Of a DNA stretch of 11,261 nt, positions 1-7,708 are shown one piece after another. The stretch is from Bacteroidota bacterium. Its GTDB lineage: Bacteria; Bacteroidota; Bacteroidia; Chitinophagales; Saprospiraceae. The stretch covers positions 1-11,261 of the forward strand of contig JAGWYI010000082.1 of assembly GCA_018969455.1 (NCBI GenBank), read 5' to 3'. The position numbers and the translations under genes were made by a program. A model generated the notes under the pieces. It was not told the origin of the DNA, did not search any database, and worked only from the letters and a program-made list of their open reading frames with translations. How positions within the stretch are numbered: the first letter of the stretch is position 1; every line of letters begins with the position of its first letter.

Positions 1-65
1 TTCGGAGAAAGATTGCAGGCACCCACACCTGCCAATCCCATGCATATCAAAATGATGTACCGCAT
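1..65 (-). CDS. N-terminus of a lipoprotein downstream of the TonB-dependent receptor (partial)
   Basis: Only the first 21 codons lie in the window; the gene runs off the left edge. The start MRYIILICMGLAG is followed by V-G-A-C, a good lipobox with the lipidated Cys at residue 17, so the product is very probably a signal-peptidase-II lipoprotein. The ATG at 65 lies 6 bases beyond the receptor stop codon, and a weak AAAGG precedes it, so it is almost certainly co-transcribed and translationally coupled with the receptor. In Bacteroidota, receptors of this non-SusC type are often followed by a DUF4249-type lipoprotein. That assignment is inference from context, because none of the mature protein is visible. 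It is not necessarily a SusD homologue; the short receptor argues against that. Confidence 0.75.
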   Translation of the reverse strand, partial: MRYIILICMGLAGVGACNLSP

Positions 66-71
66 TTGCCT

Positions 72-2363
72 TTAAAATTTAAAATTATACGACAAGGACG
101 CTATAATGCCAAACAAACCGCGCTCCTGGTATTTTTCCTTGCCCGTTTTTTCGTCGTACACGATGCTTATCCGGTTGGGCTGGGTGCGGTTGTACAAATT
201 ATACGCGCCTAGGTGCCATTCACCCTGGTAACGCCCGCGTTTTCGGCCTTTCAGGGAAAAATCAATGTCCAAACGGTGCGATGCATTCAAGCGGTGGGAA
301 TTCCGCAAAGGATACACTGCCAGCAAATCCAGTCCCGCATAATTGGGGTAAGGCATCACATATTTGGCGACAATGGGCGTAAAAGGGCTTCCGCTCGAAT
401 AGACCCAGGCAAAAGACAGCCCAAAGCGCCGCGTAAGATCGTAATTGGCCACAACGGAAAAATCGTGGCGCCGGTCGTAACGGGCGTAAAATGTTTCGCC
501 ATGGTTCAAATCCGGGAATGTTCGCGTGGCCCACGACAAGGTATATCCAATCCAGCCGTTCCAGCGGCCGCTGTTTTTTTGCAACAAAAACTCTATTCCG
601 CTCGAATTTCCGGTTCCGCGCACCAGTTCCGATTCGTAATTGTCGTTCAACAGCAGGCGGGCGCCCTCCCGGTATTCAATCAAATTGTACAATTTCTTGG
701 CATACAGTTCTACCGATACCTCAATGGCGTCTTTTTCCCCCAAATAGGTGAACCAGCCAGCACTCAACTGGTCGCTGATGCCCGGCAAAATGGTTTTGGT
801 GACGGGATACCACAAATCGGTGGGCAATGCCAGGGACGAACTGGCCACCAGATGCAAATATTGCTTCATCCGGGCATACCCGAATTTCAGCGATTGCTTT
901 TCAGTCAAACTGTACCGCGCCGAAAAGCGGGGCTCATAACCCAGGTAAAATTTGTCCTGCACCGCAGAGCCGCTCCAACGCAAACCAAACTGTAAACGCC
1001 ATTTTTCATTCAAAATACGGTCTAAACTGGCATAAGCGCCCATTTCCTGGTTCAAAATGGGCGCATTTTTCCGTTCCTTCAACAAGTCGGAAATGGCGCC
1101 CTGAACCGAAATCAGGTTGGGCCGAAACACATGGTCGGTGAAGGATGCGCCTAACCTTACGGTCGACCGCGTGGAAGGACGGTAATCCAGATCCCATTTG
1201 GCCCCATAATCGTCTATGGCACTGCGAATCAACAAGTTGTTCCCAAAAGCCATGCCTTCAATGTTGTAGCGGAACTGGGAACGAATCAGGGTAAAATTGT
1301 GAAACAACTTCTGATTGGGATAAATGTGGTTCCAACGGGCTGTTACTGTAAAATTGCCCAGCCGGGTATCAATCCCCGTGCTCAAACCGCTCGAATCAAG
1401 GGCGCTGGCCGCCAACACATCCCGCCCGACATAGGCTGAAAGGTAAAAACGGTCGCGTTCGGAGGTTTTGTAATTCAATTTGGCGTTTAAATCATAAAAA
1501 TGGTACGGAAACTTCCCTGGCGTAAGCCACTCTATGAGTTTATCTAGGTAACTGCGCCTCCCCGAAACAATAAAACTGCCGCGCTTGCCCGCCAAAGGAC
1601 CTTCTATGGTCAAATTGGAGGCAATATTACCTATACTTCCCTGACAATTAAAGTGTTGGTCGTTCCCTTCGCGCATGCGTACATCCAAAATAGACGAAAG
1701 CCGCCCGCCATACTGTGCCGGAAAAGCGCCTTTGTAGAGTTCCACATTCTTGATGGCATTGGTGTTGAATACCGACAAAAAGCCCAAGGCATGCCCCACA
1801 TTGTACACCGGGGCTTCATCGAGCAGCACCAGGTTTTCGTCGTTGCCGCCGCCGCGCACAAACATGCCCACCGTGCCCTCGCTCCCCCGTTTCACCCCCG
1901 GCATCAATTGGATGGCTTTGATCAGATCGTTTTCTCCAAACAATACGGGCGTGCGTTTTAAAAGCGCAATCGGAAGGTTCAATTTACCCATCTCGGTGGT
2001 CTTGACGTGCTCCTGGGCACGCCCGTTTGCAGCCGAAATGACCACTTGCTGCAGGATATTTTGATTTTCCGACAAACGAATATCCAATTGAAGATTGGCT
2101 TCCAACCCAATTTCCTTTTGTTGCAGCTGGTAGCCCAGGTAGGAAAAGCGCAACATAACTTTACCCGCCGGAAGGGTTATTGAATAAAAACCATAAGCAT
2201 TGGTCACCGTGCTTTTGCCCGAAATACTGTCTTGCACCCGCGCACCGATGAGCGTTTCACCCGTGCCCTGGTCGTACAAATAGCCGGAAATGCTGTGTTG
2301 CTGCCCGGCAAGCCGAAGGCCGGAGAGCAAAAAAAGAACTAAAATTGGGAATAAGCGGATCAT
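72..2363 (-). CDS. TonB-dependent outer-membrane receptor with N-terminal carboxypeptidase-regulatory-like domain
   Basis: A 22-stranded-barrel TonB-dependent receptor that imports an unidentified ligand using TonB/ExbBD energy. Counting from the upstream Met at 2378 (768 aa): signal peptide to about residue 26, a beta-sandwich carboxypeptidase-regulatory-like domain at about 28-105 (ISGYLYDQGTGETLIGA, ending with LDIRL), a plug at about 118-236 with MPGV, VRGGG, LLDEAPVYN and AQYGGRLSSILDVR, then the barrel. It ends ASLSYNFKF, the aromatic C-terminus expected by the BAM machinery. It is much shorter than SusC proteins (about 1000 aa), so it belongs to the smaller class found with other lipoproteins. 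I chose the Met at 2363 because MIRLFPILVLFLL gives a normal signal peptide; Mets at 2378 and 2369 are also possible and no ribosome site decides. It lies between the secreted hydrolase upstream (62-base gap) and a lipoprotein downstream. Confidence 0.93.
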   Translation of the reverse strand: MIRLFPILVLFLLSGLRLAGQQHSISGYLYDQGTGETLIGARVQDSISGKSTVTNAYGFYSITLPAGKVMLRFSYLGYQLQQKEIGLEANLQLDIRLSENQNILQQVVISAANGRAQEHVKTTEMGKLNLPIALLKRTPVLFGENDLIKAIQLMPGVKRGSEGTVGMFVRGGGNDENLVLLDEAPVYNVGHALGFLSVFNTNAIKNVELYKGAFPAQYGGRLSSILDVRMREGNDQHFNCQGSIGNIASNLTIEGPLAGKRGSFIVSGRRSYLDKLIEWLTPGKFPYHFYDLNAKLNYKTSERDRFYLSAYVGRDVLAASALDSSGLSTGIDTRLGNFTVTARWNHIYPNQKLFHNFTLIRSQFRYNIEGMAFGNNLLIRSAIDDYGAKWDLDYRPSTRSTVRLGASFTDHVFRPNLISVQGAISDLLKERKNAPILNQEMGAYASLDRILNEKWRLQFGLRWSGSAVQDKFYLGYEPRFSARYSLTEKQSLKFGYARMKQYLHLVASSSLALPTDLWYPVTKTILPGISDQLSAGWFTYLGEKDAIEVSVELYAKKLYNLIEYREGARLLLNDNYESELVRGTGNSSGIEFLLQKNSGRWNGWIGYTLSWATRTFPDLNHGETFYARYDRRHDFSVVANYDLTRRFGLSFAWVYSSGSPFTPIVAKYVMPYPNYAGLDLLAVYPLRNSHRLNASHRLDIDFSLKGRKRGRYQGEWHLGAYNLYNRTQPNRISIVYDEKTGKEKYQERGLFGIIASLSYNFKF

Positions 2364-2424
2364 AGGCATTACAACCATTCATGGACGCGAATTTACGGTT
2401 GAACGCCGTTTCGTATACGCCGAG

Positions 2425-3774
2425 TTATGATTTCAACAGTTTGATGCATCGAATCTGGTTGGGGCCGCTTATTTCCAGCAGGTACATGCCTGCGCCGAGG
2501 CTGGCGGCCGGAATTTCAAATGCGGTTTGGCCGCCACCTGCCATACGCCACATTTCCCGTCCGTTCAAGTCGCGCAAAATCAATCGATTGGGCGCTTCTT
2601 CGCAACGCACATTCCACACATCCGAGGCCGGGTTGGGCCAAACCTGTAATGCCTCCCCTTTTGCCTCTGTAGCAGCCGAAGGCCCGCAAGTAAGCGCATT
2701 GAGGTATTTCCACATATCGGTGTCAAAATAAATGGGTACCTGCGACCCACCGGGTCCGACATAACCGCCGGCATCGCCCTGGCGCACTACCACCCAGCCT
2801 TTGGATGGCACAACATGAATTTTTTGATCGTTTTTACCCAAAGCAGCAAACAAATCGGGCGGCGCAGTGGTGAAAAGATCGCCCGGAAGTACCAATTGCA
2901 AACCCGGCAACATAAAACTGCCTTGCCCGTTCAGCCACCACAAATACCCGTAACTCTTGTTCAATTCCTGCGAACGATGGGTCATGTTGTAAAAATAGGT
3001 CTGATCATGCAACAGGGTATCGTTGCCCCAACGCCCGCCCGCCAAAACCAATAAACCAAAACGGGCCATGTCGCGCGCGCGGCCATACATGATGTGGTCG
3101 TACCAAATGCCCTTCATACCTGTGCGATCCAGTACATTCAATTTCGTGTATTGTTGCAGCGTTTTGCCGCTGGCGGCTTCCAACACATTGTGAATCAAAC
3201 GATAAGGCGCATTGTGATAGGCCCAGCGCGTACCCGCATCTGCCTTGTATACCAGGCAGGCCGGGTCGGTGCAATTGTCGGGATCGGGTACGCCCGGGGT
3301 AGGCGCCAGGCCGTCGTCGAGCCCGGTGGTCATGGTGAGCTGATGCCGCACCTTAATCAAGGCTTCCTTGTCGGACGGGCAACTCGTCCAGCCCGTTCCC
3401 AGGTATTTGGAAACGGGTTGTTCCAATTCAAGGATGCCCGACTCCAGGGCCATGCCTGCCATAAACGCCGACAAGGATTTGCCCGCTGATGCCCAATACC
3501 AAATGGAATCCTGCACAAAAGTGCCAAAATACTTCTCCAGCACAATTTTACCATCTTTTAACAGGATAAACGACTTGGTGTGATGGTCAGACAAAAAACG
3601 ATACAAACTGTCAATACGGTCTGGGCAAAAACCCAAATCTGCAGGCGATATGCTCGCCCAGGTAGTACCTGTCTTGGGTGGAAAATAATAATTTTGTGCC
3701 CGCAATTGACCCATGAAAAGTGCCAAAACGAGAACCACTAATACTTTTTGTACCTGATTCCACATAATTTGCAT
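2425..3774 (-). CDS. Secreted serine hydrolase (beta-lactamase/NylB-like fold) with T9SS C-terminal sorting domain
   Basis: A 449-aa exported enzyme. Residues 1-27 are a signal peptide (LRAQ cleavage region). Residues about 45-360 are a serine hydrolase of the beta-lactamase-related family (class C/esterase/6-aminohexanoate-dimer hydrolase type): nucleophile motif S96-A-G-K99 with W94 just before, and the Tyr motif Y186-H-N188 in WAYHN. Near the expected third motif there is no KTG or HTG; instead GKNDQ (313-317) is followed by VVPSKGWVVVRQG. Residues about 376-449 form a type A sorting domain (VWPNP, LRDLNGREMW, LGAGMYLLEI, final KLLKS), so the enzyme is secreted by T9SS and either released or surface attached. 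The substrate is unknown: a peptide, ester or amide is possible and beta-lactam resistance should not be assumed. It is the first gene of the leftward unit, and its upstream region has no recognisable TTTG/TAnnTTTG promoter on this strand. Confidence 0.92.
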   Translation of the reverse strand: MQIMWNQVQKVLVVLVLALFMGQLRAQNYYFPPKTGTTWASISPADLGFCPDRIDSLYRFLSDHHTKSFILLKDGKIVLEKYFGTFVQDSIWYWASAGKSLSAFMAGMALESGILELEQPVSKYLGTGWTSCPSDKEALIKVRHQLTMTTGLDDGLAPTPGVPDPDNCTDPACLVYKADAGTRWAYHNAPYRLIHNVLEAASGKTLQQYTKLNVLDRTGMKGIWYDHIMYGRARDMARFGLLVLAGGRWGNDTLLHDQTYFYNMTHRSQELNKSYGYLWWLNGQGSFMLPGLQLVLPGDLFTTAPPDLFAALGKNDQKIHVVPSKGWVVVRQGDAGGYVGPGGSQVPIYFDTDMWKYLNALTCGPSAATEAKGEALQVWPNPASDVWNVRCEEAPNRLILRDLNGREMWRMAGGGQTAFEIPAASLGAGMYLLEISGPNQIRCIKLLKS

Positions 3775-3866
3775 TTTTTTGTTCGAAAATTGGTTTGGTC
3801 AATTTGACACCTGAAACGAACCTGAAGTTTAATACCCTACCAGCTTTTACCTGAAAATAGCAAGCA

Positions 3867-4529
3867 ATGGAAATTTTAGATGAACCACTGGATGGTTTGG
3901 GGCTCGAAGCCGGACAATGGTATTCATACGCTACCTTCCCCGAACGCGTTGCCGCAAAGATGATCGATTTTTTCATCATCGCGATTCCTTCCGTCTTCCT
4001 CCCTTTTATCTTTTGGTGGCTTTATACCGCCGTTCTGGAAAGCGGAGAAGGGAAAGCAACCCTGGGCAAACGCGCAATTGGAATCATGGTGGTAGATACC
4101 CGCGGAAAGCGCCTCGACTTCGGCCGTGCCAGCGTGCGATTCTGGGCCAATATCATCAATGTTTTCACCTGTTTCATCGGGTTTCTGTACCTGTTTTTCA
4201 ACGATCGACGGCAATGTCTGCATGACCTGATTGCCGGAACCATGGTTGTGCGCAACAAGCCCATCCAACAACTTCAAACCAACAGCCAGGCAACCACACG
4301 TACCTTTGTGCGCAAAGGCGCGCAAAATGAACAAATCCGCGTCGTTATCAATCCTAAAGGCGTGTTTTTTACCCATAGCTCCGAACTCGGAACCACCGAA
4401 TCACAATACACACTCGAAGAAGTGGTGCAAGGGATGGTCGATTTTGAAACAGAATTTGGTCAACTGGTCGCCGATGACATCAAGGATTTTGCCCGGAATC
4501 TCATTAATCGCTTGCGACAAAACGGATAG
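3867..4529 (+). CDS. RDD-family membrane protein with an unrecognised C-terminal domain
   Basis: A 220-aa inner-membrane protein. The RDD signature is complete: R27 and D34 in ERVAAKMIDFF, and D120 in LHDLIAGTMVV. The family motif ATLGKRAIGIMVVDTRGKRL lies at 64-83. Hydrophobic segments lie at about 33-55 and 95-112. RDD proteins usually have two helices before the TLGK motif; here there is room for only one long or two very short helices, so the core looks compacted. Residues about 145-220 are soluble, end in a charged helix, and match nothing I know. RDD proteins have mixed or unknown roles (some linked to sodium/proton exchange), so no transport function is claimed. It is divergent from the hydrolase gene (92-base gap) and followed by a hairpin terminator; no partner gene is co-directional. 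Confidence 0.85.
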   Translation: MEILDEPLDGLGLEAGQWYSYATFPERVAAKMIDFFIIAIPSVFLPFIFWWLYTAVLESGEGKATLGKRAIGIMVVDTRGKRLDFGRASVRFWANIINVFTCFIGFLYLFFNDRRQCLHDLIAGTMVVRNKPIQQLQTNSQATTRTFVRKGAQNEQIRVVINPKGVFFTHSSELGTTESQYTLEEVVQGMVDFETEFGQLVADDIKDFARNLINRLRQNG

Positions 4530-4547
4530 CATTCCCAAAATAAAAAA

Positions 4548-4596
4548 TGCCCGCCCCCTATTTTTCTCATTTTAACAAGAAAAATAGGGGCAGGCA
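4548..4596 (-). terminator. Strong hairpin terminator between convergent genes
   Basis: The arms 4548-4567 and 4578-4596 pair almost completely (GCC-GCCCC-TATTTTTCT against its complement, with one extra C and one G·T/C·A position) around a 10-base loop. Read leftward the stem is followed directly by TTTTTTATTTT, a classical intrinsic terminator for the outer-membrane protein gene whose stop is at 4814. Read rightward there is no U-run after the stem, so termination of the RDD gene (stop 4529) would be weaker. The arm length makes chance unlikely. Confidence 0.8.
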
Positions 4597-4660
4597 AATT
4601 CCAATAATATTCAAATCTCGAATGAAGTTCTTTTGCTTGGTGCCCTGAATCAGAACCTGT

Positions 4661-4740
4661 TATACTTTACGCCGCCAGATTTTGTGCATAACGATCTTTA
4701 TATACTTCACGACGCCAGGTTTTGGGCACAGCGATCTTTA
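4661..4740. repeat. Two tandem 40-bp imperfect repeats
   Basis: Unit 1 (4661-4700) and unit 2 (4701-4740) are exactly 40 bp each, begin TATACTT and end CGATCTTTA, and differ at 6 positions by eye (about 85% identical) with no gap. Unit 2 is the left part of the 107-bp dispersed repeat copy A, so unit 1 looks like a tandem duplication of the repeat's head. Unit 1 shares GTGCATAACG-type bases with copy B (GTGTAAAACG), which suggests several related versions exist. Confidence 0.85.
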
Positions 4741-4807
4741 TAAATCATTAAAAATCAGCGAAATCCACCCCGATTTATCCACAAAATCCGGCGAATCCTG
4801 GTATAAA
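4701..4807. repeat. Dispersed 107-bp intergenic repeat, copy A
   Basis: This block aligns without gaps over 107 bp to 11002-11108 in the same orientation, with 17 differences counted by eye (about 84% identity). Conserved blocks include ATCTTTATAAATCA, AAATCAGCGAAAT and GATTTATCCACAAA. A perfect TTATCCACA (E. coli-type DnaA-box 9-mer) lies at 4775-4783. The imperfect stem 4751-4758/4770-4777 corresponds to a perfect stem in copy B. It has no coding potential, and ends 6 bases before the stop codon of the leftward outer-membrane protein gene, so it sits in the 3' UTR. It could be a REP/MITE-like element; no transposase is near. Confidence 0.85.
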
Positions 4808-4813
4808 CAGCGC

Positions 4814-5959
4814 TTAGTGCTTCTCTGCATCTTTAAAAACCGGAGCCGAAATCGGAGCGCTCACACTTTTTTTGCCAAAACGATACACCAAACCCAGGTT
4901 AAAACTATAATCCGCAAATGCAGCATCTCCATGGTATGTTTTGCTGTGGTCTATTTCCTCACTCAATTTGTCGGTGTAACTCTGGGTACGATTGCGAATC
5001 AAGGCAATCGGCATGGAGAAACTCAACCCAAAATTGTTCCGGTACCAACTCAATCCAGGCTCGGTTGAAACCACATATCCCGGACGACGGAAACCATTGC
5101 TGCCGCCAATCAGGTCGTGCACGGTTACTCCTTCATAACGCAAACCCAATAACAATTGTAAATGCTGCAAAGGCGACACCCAGGATGCACCCATCCGAAC
5201 CTGAAACTGATCGGGAACACTCATGTCGATCGGGGTATTGTTCGGAGCCGGAAGCTTGCGCCCGGTAGCAACACCATTGGTTTCACGGGGATTCGATAAA
5301 TAAAAGGCATTGCCAAATAGGCCAAATTTTGGGGCAAACTGCCAATATCCCTGCGCCTCTAACGAAACCGCCCAACCCCCGTCTCCCAACTGGATGCTTT
5401 GGTCAACCGGCTTGATTTGGATGGCGCCGTTCTCTCCGCTGTGAAATCCATCGGTCACTTTGTAGTTGCCTGATGGGGCTTTTACACCCAATCCCATGGC
5501 AAGATTGGCTTTGTGATGCTTGTGCGGATCGAGCAACCAATAGGATGCACTCACGCGAATATCTGCCAACCCACTGGATTGGGTGTGGTAGCGATTCACT
5601 TTATCGTGTTCGTACAAGGAAGATCGATCGTTAAATGCAAATGGAAGAATGGCCGTTACACTCAATCGATCCGTAAGGCCATAGGTCACATTTAAATCTA
5701 TGGCATGCGAAAGATTGATCACCTCTGTATGTTTCTCCAAACGCTCTTTCTGCTCTACATTGCCCTTAAAATGTCGAAATGAGCGAAAATAACGATAGTT
5801 GGTTCCAACCTGAAACTGACCTTTGCCCAACAGCATGGAGCCCGAAGCGCCCGAACAACTGCCCATCTGACGAATGGCAACACAGCCCTGCGCATTGGCC
5901 TGGAATGCAGTCAACAAAATTAAACTTGCAAAAAAGAAGGTTTTAGTAAAGATTTTCAT
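4814..5959 (-). CDS. Outer-membrane beta-barrel protein, Phenol_MetA_deg-like, function unknown
   Basis: A 381-aa exported protein. The start at 5959 gives a clean signal peptide, MKIFTKTFFFASLILLTAF, with the ANA|Q cleavage; the open frame extends 27 codons upstream to 6040, but that extension would bury the signal peptide. The mature chain alternates amphipathic strands, with the strand pair DLNVTYGLTDRLSVTAILPF (89-108) and GLADIRVSASYWLL (130-143) typical of the phenol meta-degradation-type barrel family, and ends near LVYRF followed by a short tail. A distinctive loop PVDQSIQLGDGGW lies at 184-196. Two Cys lie just after the cleavage site (C26, C35), and could form a disulfide; AQGC is not a good lipobox. 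Hydrophobic ligand transport is known for some relatives but is not shown here. The 174-base gap from the cyclase gene (5960-6133) holds nothing I can identify. Confidence 0.85.
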   Translation of the reverse strand: MKIFTKTFFFASLILLTAFQANAQGCVAIRQMGSCSGASGSMLLGKGQFQVGTNYRYFRSFRHFKGNVEQKERLEKHTEVINLSHAIDLNVTYGLTDRLSVTAILPFAFNDRSSLYEHDKVNRYHTQSSGLADIRVSASYWLLDPHKHHKANLAMGLGVKAPSGNYKVTDGFHSGENGAIQIKPVDQSIQLGDGGWAVSLEAQGYWQFAPKFGLFGNAFYLSNPRETNGVATGRKLPAPNNTPIDMSVPDQFQVRMGASWVSPLQHLQLLLGLRYEGVTVHDLIGGSNGFRRPGYVVSTEPGLSWYRNNFGLSFSMPIALIRNRTQSYTDKLSEEIDHSKTYHGDAAFADYSFNLGLVYRFGKKSVSAPISAPVFKDAEKH

Positions 5960-6133
5960 GACAGACCGTTTTGTGAATAAACCCAGAAGCCATAGTGCTT
6001 TCTGTGACACAAAACTCCGTAAATTCATCTTGCCAAACATTAACAGGGCATTAGATAAACCTTAGAAAATCCTTAAAAAACTGTTTATCGCTTTATGGTC
6101 TGCCCAATAAGACAAATTTCAGGCTAAAAACCA

Positions 6134-7708
6134 TCAATTTTCCACAAAATACATGTCAATCTCCCCTTTGTTCTTTACAGCTATCTTACCCCGATAGGTA
6201 CAAGGGAAATAGGCCCGCACCACCTGATAGGCCTCCCCCGATATGTTAATCTTGCCGCCTTCTCCTGCCTGCTCTACCCGGGAAGCAATGTTTACAGTGT
6301 CACCCCAAATGTCAAAGGCAAATTTTTTCGATCCCACTACGCCCGCCACTACAGGACCACAGTGTATGCCTATGCGCGCATCATAGCGAGGCTGACCCGA
6401 TTTCTCGCGATTGTCATTCCATTGATTCAACCAAAATTGCATCTCTCGCGCTGCCTCTACCATACTGCGCAGCATGCTCCCGCCTCCATCTGGCAATCCG
6501 CCTGCACACATGTACGCATCCCCAATGGTTTTAATTTTCTCCAAACCATATTTCGCAATAATCTCGTCAAATGCCTGAAAACAAGTGTCCAACTCATTGA
6601 CCAATTGTTGCGGACTTAATTGCTCGGCTATCTTACTAAATCCGACAAAGTCGGCAAACAATACACTCACATCCTCAAAATACCGAGCCTGGGTGCGCCC
6701 TTTCGATTTCAACTCGTCGGCTACCAAACTCGGTAATATGTTCAACAACAAATTTTCAGATCGCGACTGTTCTTCTCGAATCACTTTGTTCATCGCCTTT
6801 AATACCGCCGCATTCTGGCGCGCCCGGAAATAACTCCAGGTCGCCCCCGCAGCCAATACCAACAAAATCGCTATAATTAAATAGTTGAATTTCCGATTGC
6901 TCTCCGCCTCCCGCAAGGCCAAATTCCAGTTCGAAACCTCCAGCGAATCTAAGCGGGCACGGTACATCATGGAGTCAAGTACCTGGTTTTTTTGAAGCAA
7001 CATCAGCTCGGTTTTCATTTGCGTTTCCGACATCTGGCTGATCCTATTCTCCTGCTGTTGGAGCAAAGCCTGAAGCGCCTGGCTTTCTTTCAACCAGCGC
7101 TCTTCTTCTGCCCGATTTTTTTGCAGCGAATTACCGGCCGATAAATTGTTCGGATTTGGTGTGGAAGGAACTGGAACACCCGGAGAACCGGAGGGGATCG
7201 ATGGAGCCGAAGGCACGCCGCCGGTTTGAAGGCGTACGATTTCAGCATCAATTTGGGTAACTTCCTCTGTGCGACCGCGCCGGTCGGCCAATATGCGCAA
7301 ATTTTGAAGGTTGTCAAGCATCAACGCTTTGTTTGTACTCCCCAATTTGCGCAAAATTTCGTTGCTCTTGGAAAATTTCGGACCCGAACGGTCTCTCCCA
7401 AGAAATCCTTTTCGCCCCTGTGCCATCAAAGCCTTCCCCTGGCGATTGAGGGCCGTTGCCAACCAATCGCGCGCCTGCAACTGCTGGGCAATTTCTTCCG
7501 CAGATTCAGCCGCCTTCTCAGCGCCCGCATAGTCGCCCTGTTCCATCAGGGCATCTGCAAGCGCAATGCTTTTTTCAGCCTTCCAAATACCCGTGCTGCT
7601 TGCAACAGCTTGCTCTAATTGCTGAATGCGCGTATTTTGGGCATGCCCCAACAAGCCAGCCAACAGGCAAATACATAAAAAAATAATCGTACGAAGTGTT
7701 TTCATCAT
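6134..7708 (-). CDS. Membrane-anchored class III adenylate cyclase with TPR-like extracytoplasmic half
   Basis: A 524-aa protein, ATP to cAMP by inference. Order: signal peptide 1-23 (GHAQ), TPR-like helices about 44-160 (ALADALMEQGDYAGAEKAAE), a Pro/Ser linker 165-190, a coiled coil about 199-272, a transmembrane helix about 275-293, a signalling helix with ENLLLNILP and VADELKSKG (319-337), then the cyclase domain about 345-524. Catalytic residues look complete: metal Asp D353 (LFADFVGFS) and D397 (KTIGDAYM), adenine-selecting K393 and D466 (FDIWGDTVN), transition-state N473 and R477 (NIASR), R445 (ARIGIHCG). The K/D pair favours ATP over GTP. One catalytic domain means it works as a homodimer. 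The start at 7708 (MMKTLR) is chosen because the frame's 41-codon extension contains the promoter-like sequence at 7793-7822. The helical half should lie in the periplasm, so it probably senses an extracytoplasmic partner or signal. Confidence 0.93.
   Translation of the reverse strand: MMKTLRTIIFLCICLLAGLLGHAQNTRIQQLEQAVASSTGIWKAEKSIALADALMEQGDYAGAEKAAESAEEIAQQLQARDWLATALNRQGKALMAQGRKGFLGRDRSGPKFSKSNEILRKLGSTNKALMLDNLQNLRILADRRGRTEEVTQIDAEIVRLQTGGVPSAPSIPSGSPGVPVPSTPNPNNLSAGNSLQKNRAEEERWLKESQALQALLQQQENRISQMSETQMKTELMLLQKNQVLDSMMYRARLDSLEVSNWNLALREAESNRKFNYLIIAILLVLAAGATWSYFRARQNAAVLKAMNKVIREEQSRSENLLLNILPSLVADELKSKGRTQARYFEDVSVLFADFVGFSKIAEQLSPQQLVNELDTCFQAFDEIIAKYGLEKIKTIGDAYMCAGGLPDGGGSMLRSMVEAAREMQFWLNQWNDNREKSGQPRYDARIGIHCGPVVAGVVGSKKFAFDIWGDTVNIASRVEQAGEGGKINISGEAYQVVRAYFPCTYRGKIAVKNKGEIDMYFVEN

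Noticed and set aside
213..995. 260-codon open frame on the plus strand
   Set aside because: It lies wholly antisense to the TonB receptor barrel, has no signal, domain or composition of its own, and other long open frames occur on this strand in the same G/C-rich gene.
3804..3833. TTGACA followed by TTTAAT, a sigma-70-like promoter before the RDD gene
   Set aside because: The Bacteroidota primary sigma factor does not use this consensus, and no TAnnTTTG box is present; the match is probably incidental.
4530..4813. A CRISPR array or tRNA in the repeat-bearing intergenic region
   Set aside because: Only two tandem 40-bp units with no spacers, and no cloverleaf or conserved tRNA arm sequence.
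5882..5890. C26 of the outer-membrane protein as a lipidated Cys
   Set aside because: The residues before it are A-Q-G, a poor lipobox, while ANA|Q is a good signal-peptidase-I site and the rest is a beta-barrel.
5960..6040. 27-codon N-terminal extension of the outer-membrane protein
   Set aside because: The internal Met at 5959 begins a typical signal peptide; the extension would place it inside the protein.
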